Part shown: one piece after another, positions 27,083 through 35,992 of the stretch | Position numbering within the stretch: position 1 is the first letter of the stretch | Layout: each line of letters begins with the position of its first letter | Source: Sphingomonas sp. OV641 | GTDB lineage: Bacteria; Pseudomonadota; Alphaproteobacteria; Sphingomonadales; Sphingomonadaceae | DNA: 64,000 nt | Direction: 5' to 3' | NCBI RefSeq assembly: GCF_900109205.1 | Contig: NZ_FNZB01000001.1 | Location: forward strand, 806,001 to 870,000 | The notes under the pieces: generated by a model | Databases searched by the model: none | What the model was told of the DNA's origin: nothing | Seen by the model: only the letters and a program-made list of their open reading frames with translations | Translations under genes and position numbers: made by a program

Positions 27083-28588
27083 ATGGCATCGCTGATGAAG
27101 ACCAGGCCCGAGACGATCCCAGTTCATCGGTACACGACTGCGGGAAGCGGGCGTGCAGGCGCATCGTCGTGGTTGCGATTGGCTGGCTGGATCGCGGTAC
27201 TCGGCGCAACCATGCTGGCTGCGCTCTTCATCGGCTGGATCGGCTTCATGGCGTCCGATGATTCGCTTTACCATGCGGGTGCGATACGGTGGCTTACCGA
27301 TCCGCCGTTCCCCGGCAGCGATCATTGGTCGACGCGATTTCCGCTGACGCTGACCTTTGCGGCAGTGATCAGAGTGATGGGCAACAACTTCGCGGCATTC
27401 GCGGCTACTGCCTTGTTGTTCTACATCCTGTTGGTGGTGGTGGTCGGCGGCATCATCGCCGCCATAGACACTCCGCGGGCCGGGTGGATCGCCGCACTGC
27501 TCACCGCCACTTTCCCGGTAGTGGTCGCACATGCCAGCACCGTCAGCGTCGACCTGCTGGAGGCGACCGCCCTAGTCGTCGGAGCGTGGCTTGTGGGTTC
27601 GGCGAGTGAGAGCCGGGCAGGGCTGCTGCGAGCCGGCCTTGGCGGCGTCATGTTCGGGATTGCCGTGCTTTGTCGGGAGACGAGTGTTCTCGCACTGGCG
27701 GTTCTCGGGCCGCTTATGCTGTTGGGGCGTCCGGTGCCGCGCAGCGCAATAATGGCCTGTGGCCTTGGCGCCATGTTGGTTCTGCTGGGAGAAGCGGCCT
27801 TCCAATATACCCTCACCGGTGATCCGCTGCGGCGCTACGCCATCGCCTTCCATCACGACGAGCATATCGACCGCGCGGCAAATCATGAGGGGAACTTCCT
27901 GCTCTGGCCACCGATCGATCCGCTGCTCGTCCTGTTCGTCAACGATGACTTTGGCCTGCTGTTCTGGGCGATCGTTGTCGCTGGGCTGGGTCAGGGTTGG
28001 AAGCGGATGCTGCCGGATCGTCAGGTCCCGTTCCTGCTTCTTGCCGCCATGGCGATCGGCAGCTTTCTGCTCGTATCGGCGCTTTACACGAAGCTGGTGC
28101 TCAATCCCCGGTACTTCATGCTGCTGGCTCTTGCCGCCTCGATGATGCTGGCGATCTGGCTTGATCGTGCCGCACGGACGATACGAATGCTGGTCCTGGC
28201 CGCTCTGATCGCAAGCAATCTGTTGCTGATCAGCGTCGGGAATGCACATCCAAGGTGGTCGCTGGAGGCGCTGATGCTGGCCGCGGAGGCACATCCCGAA
28301 GCCACGATCGCTGGGGCGGCGAACGACGTAGCTCGCGCGGACATCCCGATGGCGTTTCTTCGACAAGCCAATGTCCGGTCGCTCCCCGCCCGTCCCGGTG
28401 ATCTCGTTCTTGCAGCGACCGATTCGGCGCCGGCCGGGCAGGTGATCGCGCGATACCCATCTCCGCCGACGCGGCTTGGGGCGGTGATCCAGTGGCTCGG
28501 TTTGGAACCCTTTGTCCCGAATGCGATATCCAGGCGCATGTTCGCGCCAAATGCGGACATGGTGTTGGTTCGGCCGCACGGCGGTTGA
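27083..28588 (+). CDS. Glycosyltransferase family 39-like membrane protein
   Basis: About 501 residues with about ten membrane segments. After the first helix comes GFMASDDSLYHAGAIRWL, placing an acidic pair (DD) in the first periplasmic loop as in GT-C/GT39 (ArnT/PMT-like) enzymes, followed by HWSTRFPLTL. Such enzymes use polyprenyl-phosphate sugars on the periplasmic side. The acceptor is unknown. The start is uncertain: open frame extends to 26984, no convincing ribosome site is seen, and ATG codons at 27083 and 27095 fit best before the first helix. It precedes fabD by 52 bases. Confidence 0.75.
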   Translation: MASLMKTRPETIPVHRYTTAGSGRAGASSWLRLAGWIAVLGATMLAALFIGWIGFMASDDSLYHAGAIRWLTDPPFPGSDHWSTRFPLTLTFAAVIRVMGNNFAAFAATALLFYILLVVVVGGIIAAIDTPRAGWIAALLTATFPVVVAHASTVSVDLLEATALVVGAWLVGSASESRAGLLRAGLGGVMFGIAVLCRETSVLALAVLGPLMLLGRPVPRSAIMACGLGAMLVLLGEAAFQYTLTGDPLRRYAIAFHHDEHIDRAANHEGNFLLWPPIDPLLVLFVNDDFGLLFWAIVVAGLGQGWKRMLPDRQVPFLLLAAMAIGSFLLVSALYTKLVLNPRYFMLLALAASMMLAIWLDRAARTIRMLVLAALIASNLLLISVGNAHPRWSLEALMLAAEAHPEATIAGAANDVARADIPMAFLRQANVRSLPARPGDLVLAATDSAPAGQVIARYPSPPTRLGAVIQWLGLEPFVPNAISRRMFAPNADMVLVRPHGG

Positions 28589-28640
28589 CCCCGCGCCCCT
28601 GACGCGCCTACCGGGCCCCTCTTCGAATTGGGAGAGGCTG

Positions 28641-29576
28641 ATGCGAGCGTTCATCTTTCCGGGTCAGGGCAGTCAGGCCGTTGGCATGGGTCAGGCGCTG
28701 GCCGCCGCTAGTTCCCATGCACGCGAGGTCTTCGGCGAGGTCGACGAAGCATTGGGTCAGAACCTGTTCCGGCTGATGGCCGAAGGGCCCGCCGATGAAC
28801 TGACGCTCACCGAAAACGCTCAGCCAGCCATTATGGCGAACGCCATCGCGACGCTGCGCGTGTTGGAAAGAGAAGGCGGCGTTCGGCTGGCCGAGAAGGC
28901 AGATTTCGTCGCCGGCCACAGCCTTGGCGAGTATAGCGCCTTATGTGCGGCGGGTGCATTCGATCTTTCCACCGCGGCACGGCTGCTGAAGCTGCGCGGG
29001 CAGGCGATGCAGGCCGCCGTGCCGGTGGGCGAGGGCGGCATGGCCGCACTGCTCGGCGCGGACCTTTCCACAGCGGAAACGATTGCCGCCGCCGCCGCCG
29101 AGGGCGAGGTCTGCACGGTTGCCAATGACAATGATCCCAGTCAGGTGGTGATCTCGGGTGCCAAGGCCGCCATTGATCGCGCCATCGCGCTGGCCAAGGA
29201 ACATGGCGCCAAGCGCGCCGTGGCGCTTCCGGTATCGGCCCCATTCCACTGTCCCCTGATGCAGCCCGCCGCTGACGCGATGGAAAAGGCGCTGGCAGAG
29301 GCCCGGCTCAGCGCGCCGCTTGTTCCTGTGTACGCCAATGTCACGGCGGCACCGGCGAGCGATCCTGACACGATCCGGCGCCTGCTGGTCGAACAAGTCA
29401 CCGGCATGGTGCGTTGGCGTGAGTCCGTGCTGGCGATGGTCGATGCGGGGGTCACGACCTTCGTGGAGTTCGGCGGCAAGGTACTAACGCCGATGGTGAA
29501 GCGGATCGCGCCCGATGCGACGGCGGTGAGCCTGGTAACGATGGACGATGTCGAAGGCCTGCTCAAGGAGCTGTGA
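28641..29576 (+). CDS. fabD: Malonyl-CoA:ACP transacylase
   Basis: A 311-residue FabD beginning MRAFIFPGQGSQAVGMG. The nucleophile elbow is GHSLGEYSAL (Ser at about 94) and the active-site His is in the PVSAPFHCPLM segment. It loads malonyl groups onto ACP for chain extension. The start has a GGGAGAGG site; longer open frame lies in the preceding gene. First of fabD-fabG-acpP-fabF. Confidence 0.97.
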   Translation: MRAFIFPGQGSQAVGMGQALAAASSHAREVFGEVDEALGQNLFRLMAEGPADELTLTENAQPAIMANAIATLRVLEREGGVRLAEKADFVAGHSLGEYSALCAAGAFDLSTAARLLKLRGQAMQAAVPVGEGGMAALLGADLSTAETIAAAAAEGEVCTVANDNDPSQVVISGAKAAIDRAIALAKEHGAKRAVALPVSAPFHCPLMQPAADAMEKALAEARLSAPLVPVYANVTAAPASDPDTIRRLLVEQVTGMVRWRESVLAMVDAGVTTFVEFGGKVLTPMVKRIAPDATAVSLVTMDDVEGLLKEL

Positions 29577-29654
29577 TGCAGGCAGCATGCCGCTTCCATC
29601 GTTTGGAGGCTACGCTGAAAGTGGCAGTGGTTCGTGTGAATTCAGGAGAATTGG

Positions 29655-30395
29655 ATGTTTGACCTCACTGGCATGACGGCTCTGGTGACTGGAGCGTCGG
29701 GGGGCATCGGTTCTGCCATCGCGCAGGCTTTGGCCGCACAGGGCGCTCGCCTTGCCGTCTCCGGATCCAACGCGGAAAAGCTCAGCGCTTTCTGTTCGCA
29801 GCTCGGTGGCGACCATGTCGCTGTGCCGGCGAACCTGTCAGATGCGTCCGCTGTCGACGGGCTTGTTCCTGCAGCGCTCGAGGCTTTGGGTGGCCGCCTC
29901 GACATTTTGGTGAACAACGCCGGTGTCACGCGCGATAACCTGACCATGCGCATGAAGGACGACGAATGGGACCAGGTCATTCGCGTCAATCTGGAGGCCG
30001 CTTTCCGGCTCATGCGCGCCGCTGCAAAGCCGATGATGAAGCAGCGGTTTGGGCGGATTGTGTCCATCACGTCCGTCGTCGGTCAGACCGGAAATCCCGG
30101 TCAGGCAAATTATGCGGCGTCAAAAGCGGGCCTCGTCGGCATGTCCAAGGCGATCGCGCAGGAGCTTGCCAGCCGTAACGTTACGGTTAATTGCGTCGCC
30201 CCCGGCTTCATCCAATCCGCGATGACGGATGTGCTGCCGGAAGCGCAGAAAACCGCGCTTCTCACCAAGATCCCGGCAGGGGACCTGGGTAAGGGAGAAG
30301 ACGTCGCGGCAGCCGTTGTCTACCTGGCATCACGAGAGGCCGGATATGTCACCGGGCAGACACTGCACGTGAATGGCGGCATGGCGATGGTCTAA
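29655..30395 (+). CDS. fabG: 3-oxoacyl-ACP reductase
   Basis: A 246-residue short-chain dehydrogenase with the nucleotide motif TGASGGIGSA (about 12-21), LVNNAGVTRDNL, catalytic Ser in SITSVVGQTG and YAASKAG, and the FabG C terminus TGQTLHVNGGMAMV. It reduces 3-oxoacyl-ACP with NADPH. It lies between fabD and acpP, which makes FabG rather than another SDR the clear choice. Confidence 0.96.
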   Translation: MFDLTGMTALVTGASGGIGSAIAQALAAQGARLAVSGSNAEKLSAFCSQLGGDHVAVPANLSDASAVDGLVPAALEALGGRLDILVNNAGVTRDNLTMRMKDDEWDQVIRVNLEAAFRLMRAAAKPMMKQRFGRIVSITSVVGQTGNPGQANYAASKAGLVGMSKAIAQELASRNVTVNCVAPGFIQSAMTDVLPEAQKTALLTKIPAGDLGKGEDVAAAVVYLASREAGYVTGQTLHVNGGMAMV

Positions 30396-30476
30396 AGCAG
30401 ACTTGTATCGGGGCGCACCCCGTTCTACCTGCGTTCAGAATTCAACAACCCCCCGAATGAAACAAAGGGAATTTAT

Positions 30477-30713
30477 ATGAGCGAGACCGCCGACCGCGTG
30501 AAGAAGATCGTCGTCGAGCATCTCGGCGTCGAAGCCGACAAGGTGACCGAGGACGCGAGCTTCATCGACGATCTCGGCGCGGACAGCCTCGACATCGTCG
30601 AGCTGGTGATGGCGTTCGAGGAAGAGTTCGGGGTGGAGATTCCGGACGACGCCGCGGAGAAGATCACCACCGTGCGTGATGCGATCACCTATATCGACGA
30701 GCACAAGGGCTGA
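30477..30713 (+). CDS. acpP: Acyl carrier protein
   Basis: A 78-residue acidic [21 protein letters not shown] (about 34-51) contains the Ser that receives 4'-phosphopantetheine. It carries growing acyl chains for fatty acid and lipid A synthesis. Preceded by an AAAGGGAAT site, and followed by a terminator before fabF. Confidence 0.97.
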   Translation: MSETADRVKKIVVEHLGVEADKVTEDASFIDDLGADSLDIVELVMAFEEEFGVEIPDDAAEKITTVRDAITYIDEHKG

Positions 30714-30769
30714 GCGTGAGCGCGGCGGAAAGGCCTTGAGCCTGCCGCTGTCACGGCCACGGATTTGAG

Positions 30770-30813
30770 CGGCTCCCCGTCCACGGCTAGAGGGCGGGGA
30801 GCCGTTTCGTTGT
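30770..30813 (+). terminator. Terminator between acpP and fabF
   Basis: CGGCTCCCCG/CGGGGAGCCG, a perfect ten-base stem with a 15-base loop, then TTTCGTTGT. It could limit fabF to a fraction of acpP transcription, which fits the need for much more ACP than FabF. fabF starts only 20 bases later. Confidence 0.75.
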
Positions 30814-30833
30814 AACGTTCATGGAGTAGCGCA

Positions 30834-32093
30834 ATGCGCCGCGTCGTCGTCACCGGTCTTGGCCTCGTCACCCCGCTTGGGGCGGACGTGGAAACTGCTT
30901 GGGCCAACATCATCGCCGGCAAATCAGGCGCCGGGCCGATCACGCGCTTCGACGCGTCCGACTATAAGTGCCGCATCGCCTGCGAGGTGAAGCCGGCAGA
31001 CCATGAATATGGTTTCGACGCTTCAAAGCGGGTCGACCACAAGATCCAGCGTCAGGTCGATCCGTTCATCGTGTACGGCATCGATGCCGCGGGCCAAGCG
31101 CTCGAGGATGCGGGCCTGACCGAGATGAGCGAAACCGAGCGGTATCGCGCCGGCTGCTCGATCGGGGCCGGCATCGGCGGCCTGCCCGGCATAGAGAGCG
31201 AATCGATCGTTCGCCATGAGAAGGGGCCGGGGCGCGTCAGCCCGCATTTCGTGCACGGGCGCCTGATCAACCTCATCTCGGGGCAGGTCAGCATCAAATA
31301 CGGCCTGATGGGGCCGAACCATGCGGTGGTCACCGCTTGCTCGACCGGCGCGCATTCGATCGGCGACGCAGCGCGCATGATCGCGATGGACGATGCCGAT
31401 GTCATGCTGGCCGGTGGCGCAGAGGGTGCGATCTGCCCGCTGGGGATTGCCGGCTTCGCGCAGGCACGGGCACTCAGCACCAACTTCAACGACACGCCGG
31501 AGAAGGGCAGCCGTCCGTATGACAAGGACCGCGACGGCTTCGTCATGGGCGAGGGTGCCGGCGTCGTGGTGCTTGAGGAATATGAGCGGGCAAAGGCGCG
31601 CGGCGCAAAGATCTACGCCGAGGTGATCGGCTACGGCCTCTCCGGCGACGCCTATCACGTCACAGCGCCGCACCCGGAAGGCTCGGGCGCGTTTCGGTCG
31701 ATGGAAATGGCGATGCGCAAGAGCGGACTATCGCTTTCCGATATCGACTACATCAATGCGCACGGCACCTCGACGCCGCTCGGCGATGAACTCGAGCTCG
31801 GCGCCGTACGCCGGCTGTTCGGCGATAATATCGGCTCGCTGTCCATGTCGTCGACCAAGTCGGCGATTGGCCACCTTCTTGGCGGCGCGGGCGCAGTCGA
31901 AAGCATCTTCTGCATTCTCGCCATGCGTGACCAGATCGTCCCGCCGACGCTGAACCTCGACAATCCGAGTGACAATTGCGCAGGAGTCGACCTCGTCCCG
32001 CATGTTGCCAAGAAGCGTCAGGTGCGCGCTGTGCTGAACAACAGCTTCGGCTTTGGCGGTACCAACGCTTCGCTGGTCATGAAGGCCCTCTGA
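30834..32093 (+). CDS. fabF: 3-oxoacyl-ACP synthase II
   Basis: A 419-residue condensing enzyme: RRVVVTGLGLVTPLG start, nucleophile Cys in TACSTGAHSIG (about 170), His in INAHGTSTPLGD and His in SAIGHLLGGAGA, giving the Cys-His-His triad of FabF/FabB. It elongates malonyl-ACP with acyl-ACP. Followed by a terminator and then mltG, a common fabF neighbour. Confidence 0.96.
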   Translation: MRRVVVTGLGLVTPLGADVETAWANIIAGKSGAGPITRFDASDYKCRIACEVKPADHEYGFDASKRVDHKIQRQVDPFIVYGIDAAGQALEDAGLTEMSETERYRAGCSIGAGIGGLPGIESESIVRHEKGPGRVSPHFVHGRLINLISGQVSIKYGLMGPNHAVVTACSTGAHSIGDAARMIAMDDADVMLAGGAEGAICPLGIAGFAQARALSTNFNDTPEKGSRPYDKDRDGFVMGEGAGVVVLEEYERAKARGAKIYAEVIGYGLSGDAYHVTAPHPEGSGAFRSMEMAMRKSGLSLSDIDYINAHGTSTPLGDELELGAVRRLFGDNIGSLSMSSTKSAIGHLLGGAGAVESIFCILAMRDQIVPPTLNLDNPSDNCAGVDLVPHVAKKRQVRAVLNNSFGFGGTNASLVMKAL

Positions 32094-32118
32094 TTCCATC
32101 GTCCGGCCCGGTCTCGAC

Positions 32119-32149
32119 CGGGTCGGTCCATCCGGCCCGCTTTGTTTTT
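32119..32149 (+). terminator. Terminator after fabF
   Basis: CGGGTCGG/CCGGCCCG pair fully (one G-U) around a five-base loop, followed by C and TTTGTTTTT. It starts 26 bases after the fabF stop, in front of mltG. An alternative upstream stem uses the CCGGCCCGGT/ACCGGGTCGG arms, so the two foldings compete. Confidence 0.8.
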
Positions 32150-32174
32150 GGGGCGGAGCGACGCCTGAGGTAAG

Positions 32175-33146
32175 ATGATGCGCAAGGCGGGTTGCCTGGG
32201 ACTGATCGCCGGATTGGTGCTGATTGCCCTGTTATTCTGGGTGGGTCGGGACTGGTCCGGAGAGGGACCGGCGAGCAAGCCGCTGGCAGTAGTCGTTCCG
32301 GAAGGTGCAAGTCTGGCGCGAGCGGCCGGAGAGCTTGAGAAGCAGGGTGCGATCCGCTCAGCATTGCGTTTCCGCGGGTACGCGCGCGTGTTCGGTGGCG
32401 GCAAGCCGATCAAAGCCGGCGAATATGCGATACCGGCCCGCGCCAGTGCGGCTGACATCCTGGCGTTGCTTGAGGATGGAAAGGTCCGCCAGCGTCTGGT
32501 TCCAGTACCCGAGGGCTATCCTTCCGTTCTGGTGCACGAGGCGCTGATGCGCGCGGAAGGGCTCACGGGAGAGGTGTCGGTTCCGCGCGAGGGCTCGGTG
32601 CTGCCGGACAGCTACGCCTATCAGTTGAACGACACGCGAGCGGCCGTTGTCGGCCGGATGCAGAAGGCGATGGCGGATTATCTTGCGGCTGCCTGGAAGA
32701 GGCGCAAGCCGGGGATCGCGGTCACGACCCCGCAGGAAGCCGTCGTCCTCGCGTCGATCGTCGAGAAGGAGACGGGCAAGCCGTCCGAACGGCGAATGGT
32801 GGCGGCGGTCTATACCAACCGTCTGAAGACGGGCATGCCGCTGCAGGCCGATCCCACCGTCATCTATCCGATCACCAAGGGGAAGCCGCTTGGGAGGCGG
32901 ATCAAGCGATCCGAACTGCAGGCGAAGAACGGCTATAACACCTATGCGAGCGCCGGCCTGCCGATCGGCCCGATCGCAAACCCCGGCCGTGCCTCGATCG
33001 ATGCCGTGCTGGATCCCGCGAAGACGTCTGCGCTTTACTTCGTGGCCGATGGCACCGGCGGGCATGTGTTCGCGGACACGCTCGATCAGCACAACGCGAA
33101 TGTGGCGAAATGGTATGCGATCCGCCGTGCGCGCGGAGAGATGTAG
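32175..33146 (+). CDS. mltG: Endolytic murein transglycosylase
   Basis: A 323-residue MltG (YceG family) with one N-terminal membrane helix (about 8-23), a LysM-like subdomain and the catalytic region VVLASIVEKETGKPSERRM (EKET at 197-200), followed by QADPTVIYPI and YNTYASAGLPIGPI. It cleaves nascent glycan strands at the inner membrane, setting strand length. GAGG lies just before two tandem ATG codons (32175, 32178); either could start. Confidence 0.95.
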   Translation: MMRKAGCLGLIAGLVLIALLFWVGRDWSGEGPASKPLAVVVPEGASLARAAGELEKQGAIRSALRFRGYARVFGGGKPIKAGEYAIPARASAADILALLEDGKVRQRLVPVPEGYPSVLVHEALMRAEGLTGEVSVPREGSVLPDSYAYQLNDTRAAVVGRMQKAMADYLAAAWKRRKPGIAVTTPQEAVVLASIVEKETGKPSERRMVAAVYTNRLKTGMPLQADPTVIYPITKGKPLGRRIKRSELQAKNGYNTYASAGLPIGPIANPGRASIDAVLDPAKTSALYFVADGTGGHVFADTLDQHNANVAKWYAIRRARGEM

Positions 33147-33221
33147 GCTGTTCACTTTGCGGCGCGCGGGCGTAGAAGTGACGAACATCACCACGGACTC
33201 GCCGCTTTCTTGACCACGCCC

Positions 33222-35543
33222 ATGCTGATCGCCGCCGGCGCCGTTTTGTTGTTGCTGATTGGTGCGGCTACCATGGTGCTCAACCGTGGTCTCCGGGCGC
33301 TTACCGCGGCTGCCGAGCAGCGGGATCGTCTGCACCTCGCAGAAGGGTTGCTCGCCGGTGCGCCGATGCAGCCCATCCTGGTGATGGCCAACCACCGGCT
33401 GGACATGCCGGCACGTATCGCTGACCTTTTCGGGCTGGTGCAGCCGCCGTCCGACTTCGACGGCCTGAGTGCCGCCGGGGGTGGCTTGACCCCGCTCGAT
33501 GCAGAGCAACTTCTGAACGACGTGATCTCCGTTCAGCGGTCCGGCAGGCCATTCATCCGGCAGGTTCGGCCGCGGGGCGCCGCACGCACGTTAACGCTGC
33601 GCGGCGCGCGGGCGCCGGTCGGCGCCGGCAGCGCCGAGGTCGTGATCTGGGTGCACGACGCCAGTGAGGCACAGGAGGAGGTGGAGCGCCTCGCCGCAGA
33701 GCAAACGCAGGTACGAGAAGCGTTCGACGCTTTGACGGCCCTGATCGAGGCAGCGCCCCTCCCGATGTGGTATCGCGGGCCTGACTTGCGGCTGTCGATG
33801 GTCAACACCGCTTATGTTCAGGCCGTGGAAGGCGCGGATGCGGCCGATGTGGTGGCGCGCGGGCTCGAGCTGATCGAAGGTTCCGGCCAGGGTGGTCCGC
33901 TCGCGGGCGCAACAGTTGCACGTCAGACCGGTCGGCCCGAAATCCGCGTGTTGCCTGCAACGATCGGCGGCGCGCGACGGTCGATGCAGTTGTTCGACGT
34001 TCCTCTTCCCGGCGGCGGCGTCGCCGGGTTTGCCATCGACGTGGAGGAACTGGAGGAGGCGCGTGCCCGCGAACAACGCTTTGCCGTGGCACAGCGGGCC
34101 ATGCTCGACCGGCTTTCCGCCGGCGTTGCGCAGTTTGGTCGCGATCGCTCCATGGTGTTCTGCAATCAGCCTTTCCGGCGCATGTTTGCGATGCGCAGTG
34201 AATGGATGGTCGATCGCCCCGAATTTGATCGCGTGCTGGAACGCATGCGCGAGGCGAACCGGCTGCCTGAGGTGCGGGACTTTCCCGGCTGGAAGGCGGA
34301 GCGGCGCGACTGGTTTACCCGAACCGATGCGGCCACGGAGGAAACGTGGCACTTGCCCGGCGGTGTCCATATCCGCGTGCTGGCGCAATTGCTTCCGGAC
34401 GGCGGCTTGCTCCTGATCTTCGAGGATCGAACGGAAGAAGTTCAGCTCGCCTCTGCGCGGGATACGCTGCTGCGCGTACGCACCGCTACGTTCGACAATC
34501 TGTTCGAGGCGCTGGGCGTGTTCGCGGCGGATGGTCGGCTTCAGCTATGGAACAATCGCTTCCGCGCTTTGTGGGAGTTCGAGGAGGAGTTCCTGAGCAG
34601 TCACCCGCGCGTCGACGCGGTGGCCGAAAAGATTGCTCCCAAATTGCGGACGCCCAATCGCGCGACATTGGTGACCGAGCTGGTCCGTTCCGCGACCAGC
34701 GATCGGCAGCAGCGCAGCGGGCGCGTGGCGTTGGCGGACGGCCGCCACTTCGCCTTCGCCGCCGTTCCACTGCCGGATGGCAACGCGCTGTTCACGATGC
34801 TGGACATCAGCGATAGCCGGCGCGCTGAACAGGCGCTGCGGGATAGGGCAGCGGCGCTTGAGGCCGCTAACAAGGTGAAGACGGCTTTTGTCGCGAACAT
34901 GAGCTACGAACTGCGCACGCCGTTGACGTCGATCAGCGGCTTCGCGGAAATGCTGCACGCAGGCTATGCGGGCAAGCTGACCGAGCAGGCCGATCAGTAT
35001 GTGACTGCGATCCTCTCGTCAGTCAGCCGACTGGGGGTGTTGATCGATGAAGTGCTCGACTTGACGCAAGGCGAGCGGGACATGCCTCTGAGGCGCGAAC
35101 TGGTCGATCTTGCCGATGCGGCGCGTGCCGCAGCAGAAGCAGTGGACCAGGCAGCGGCAGAGCGAAATATCGACTTCGCCGTGGAAATCGACGCGAGCGC
35201 CGGACAGGTGAACGGCGACGTGCGGCGCATCCGCGAAACGATGGAGCACCTGCTTCGACACGCCATTAACGCCACCATGGCTGGCGGGCGCGTGCTGCTT
35301 CATGTCGATGGCGACGCCGACAGGGCGCGCATCATCGTGTCGGACGACGGCGGCGGCATGGACGAGGATGCGGCCAAGCACGCCTTTGACCGCTTCGCCC
35401 AGCCGACCACCACGCGCGGAGTGCGTGCGCTCGATCTCGGGTTGCCGCTTGCCAAGCAGTTCGTCGAAGCACACGGTGGACAGATCTCGCTCGTCAGCGA
35501 ACTTGGTATCGGTACGCTGGTGAAGGCGGAACTGCCCCGATGA
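33222..35543 (+). CDS. divL: DivL-like PAS pseudo-histidine kinase (Tyr in place of phospho-His)
   Basis: About 773 residues: one N-terminal membrane helix, several PAS-like segments (about 165-590), a DHp helix pair and a GHKL domain. The H-box reads FVANMSYELRTPLTSISGF: Tyr (codon TAC at 34905-34907, residue 562) stands where histidine kinases have the phospho-accepting His. The N-box reads HLLRHAINAT, with His at 680 for the Mg-binding Asn. The G1 box SDDGGGMDED is kept; the G2 region LDLGLPLAK is reduced. Tyr for His, the length and the downstream tsaE match Caulobacter DivL, which activates the CckA-CtrA phosphorelay as a sensor rather than a kinase. Start is uncertain: ATG 33222, or in-frame TTG 33210; neither has a clear ribosome site. 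Confidence 0.85.
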   Translation: MLIAAGAVLLLLIGAATMVLNRGLRALTAAAEQRDRLHLAEGLLAGAPMQPILVMANHRLDMPARIADLFGLVQPPSDFDGLSAAGGGLTPLDAEQLLNDVISVQRSGRPFIRQVRPRGAARTLTLRGARAPVGAGSAEVVIWVHDASEAQEEVERLAAEQTQVREAFDALTALIEAAPLPMWYRGPDLRLSMVNTAYVQAVEGADAADVVARGLELIEGSGQGGPLAGATVARQTGRPEIRVLPATIGGARRSMQLFDVPLPGGGVAGFAIDVEELEEARAREQRFAVAQRAMLDRLSAGVAQFGRDRSMVFCNQPFRRMFAMRSEWMVDRPEFDRVLERMREANRLPEVRDFPGWKAERRDWFTRTDAATEETWHLPGGVHIRVLAQLLPDGGLLLIFEDRTEEVQLASARDTLLRVRTATFDNLFEALGVFAADGRLQLWNNRFRALWEFEEEFLSSHPRVDAVAEKIAPKLRTPNRATLVTELVRSATSDRQQRSGRVALADGRHFAFAAVPLPDGNALFTMLDISDSRRAEQALRDRAAALEAANKVKTAFVANMSYELRTPLTSISGFAEMLHAGYAGKLTEQADQYVTAILSSVSRLGVLIDEVLDLTQGERDMPLRRELVDLADAARAAAEAVDQAAAERNIDFAVEIDASAGQVNGDVRRIRETMEHLLRHAINATMAGGRVLLHVDGDADRARIIVSDDGGGMDEDAAKHAFDRFAQPTTTRGVRALDLGLPLAKQFVEAHGGQISLVSELGIGTLVKAELPR

Positions 35544-35992
35544 CGAGCGGCAGCCTGCGCCTCGCCGATGCGCGCGAGACCGAGGAGGTGGGTGCCCGGC
35601 TTGCCGACCTGCTGCAGCCTGGTGATATCGTCACGCTCACCGGGCCGCTGGGCGCCGGCAAGACCAGTATCGCGCGCGGGCTGCTCGCCGGCCTCGGTTT
35701 GGCGGGTGAGGCTCCGTCGCCCAGCTTCGCGATCGTTCAACCCTATGACCCTCCGGAGGTCCGGCTGCCGGTGCTGCACGTCGATCTTTATCGGCTGGAT
35801 GGGCCGGAGGAGCTGGAAGAACTCGGGCTGTCGGAAGCGCTGTTCGATTCCGCGCTGGTCGTGGAATGGCCTGATCGGGCAGGGCCGAGTGCGTGGCCCC
35901 AGGCGTTGCGCTTCGCGCTGGCGATCGAACCGGATGGCGCGCGGCGCTTGACTTGGGAAGCGCCGGCGGCATGGGAGCGCCGATGGTCCTAG
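35540..35992 (+). CDS. tsaE: tRNA threonylcarbamoyladenosine biosynthesis ATPase TsaE
   Basis: A 150-residue P-loop protein with Walker A GPLGAGKTSIARG (about 35-47), APSPSFAIVQPY and HVDLYRL motifs of TsaE. It powers the TsaBD complex that makes t6A37 in ANN-decoding tRNAs. Start overlaps the divL-like stop (ATGA) and its 3' end overlaps amgK. Confidence 0.95.
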   Translation: MTSGSLRLADARETEEVGARLADLLQPGDIVTLTGPLGAGKTSIARGLLAGLGLAGEAPSPSFAIVQPYDPPEVRLPVLHVDLYRLDGPEELEELGLSEALFDSALVVEWPDRAGPSAWPQALRFALAIEPDGARRLTWEAPAAWERRWS

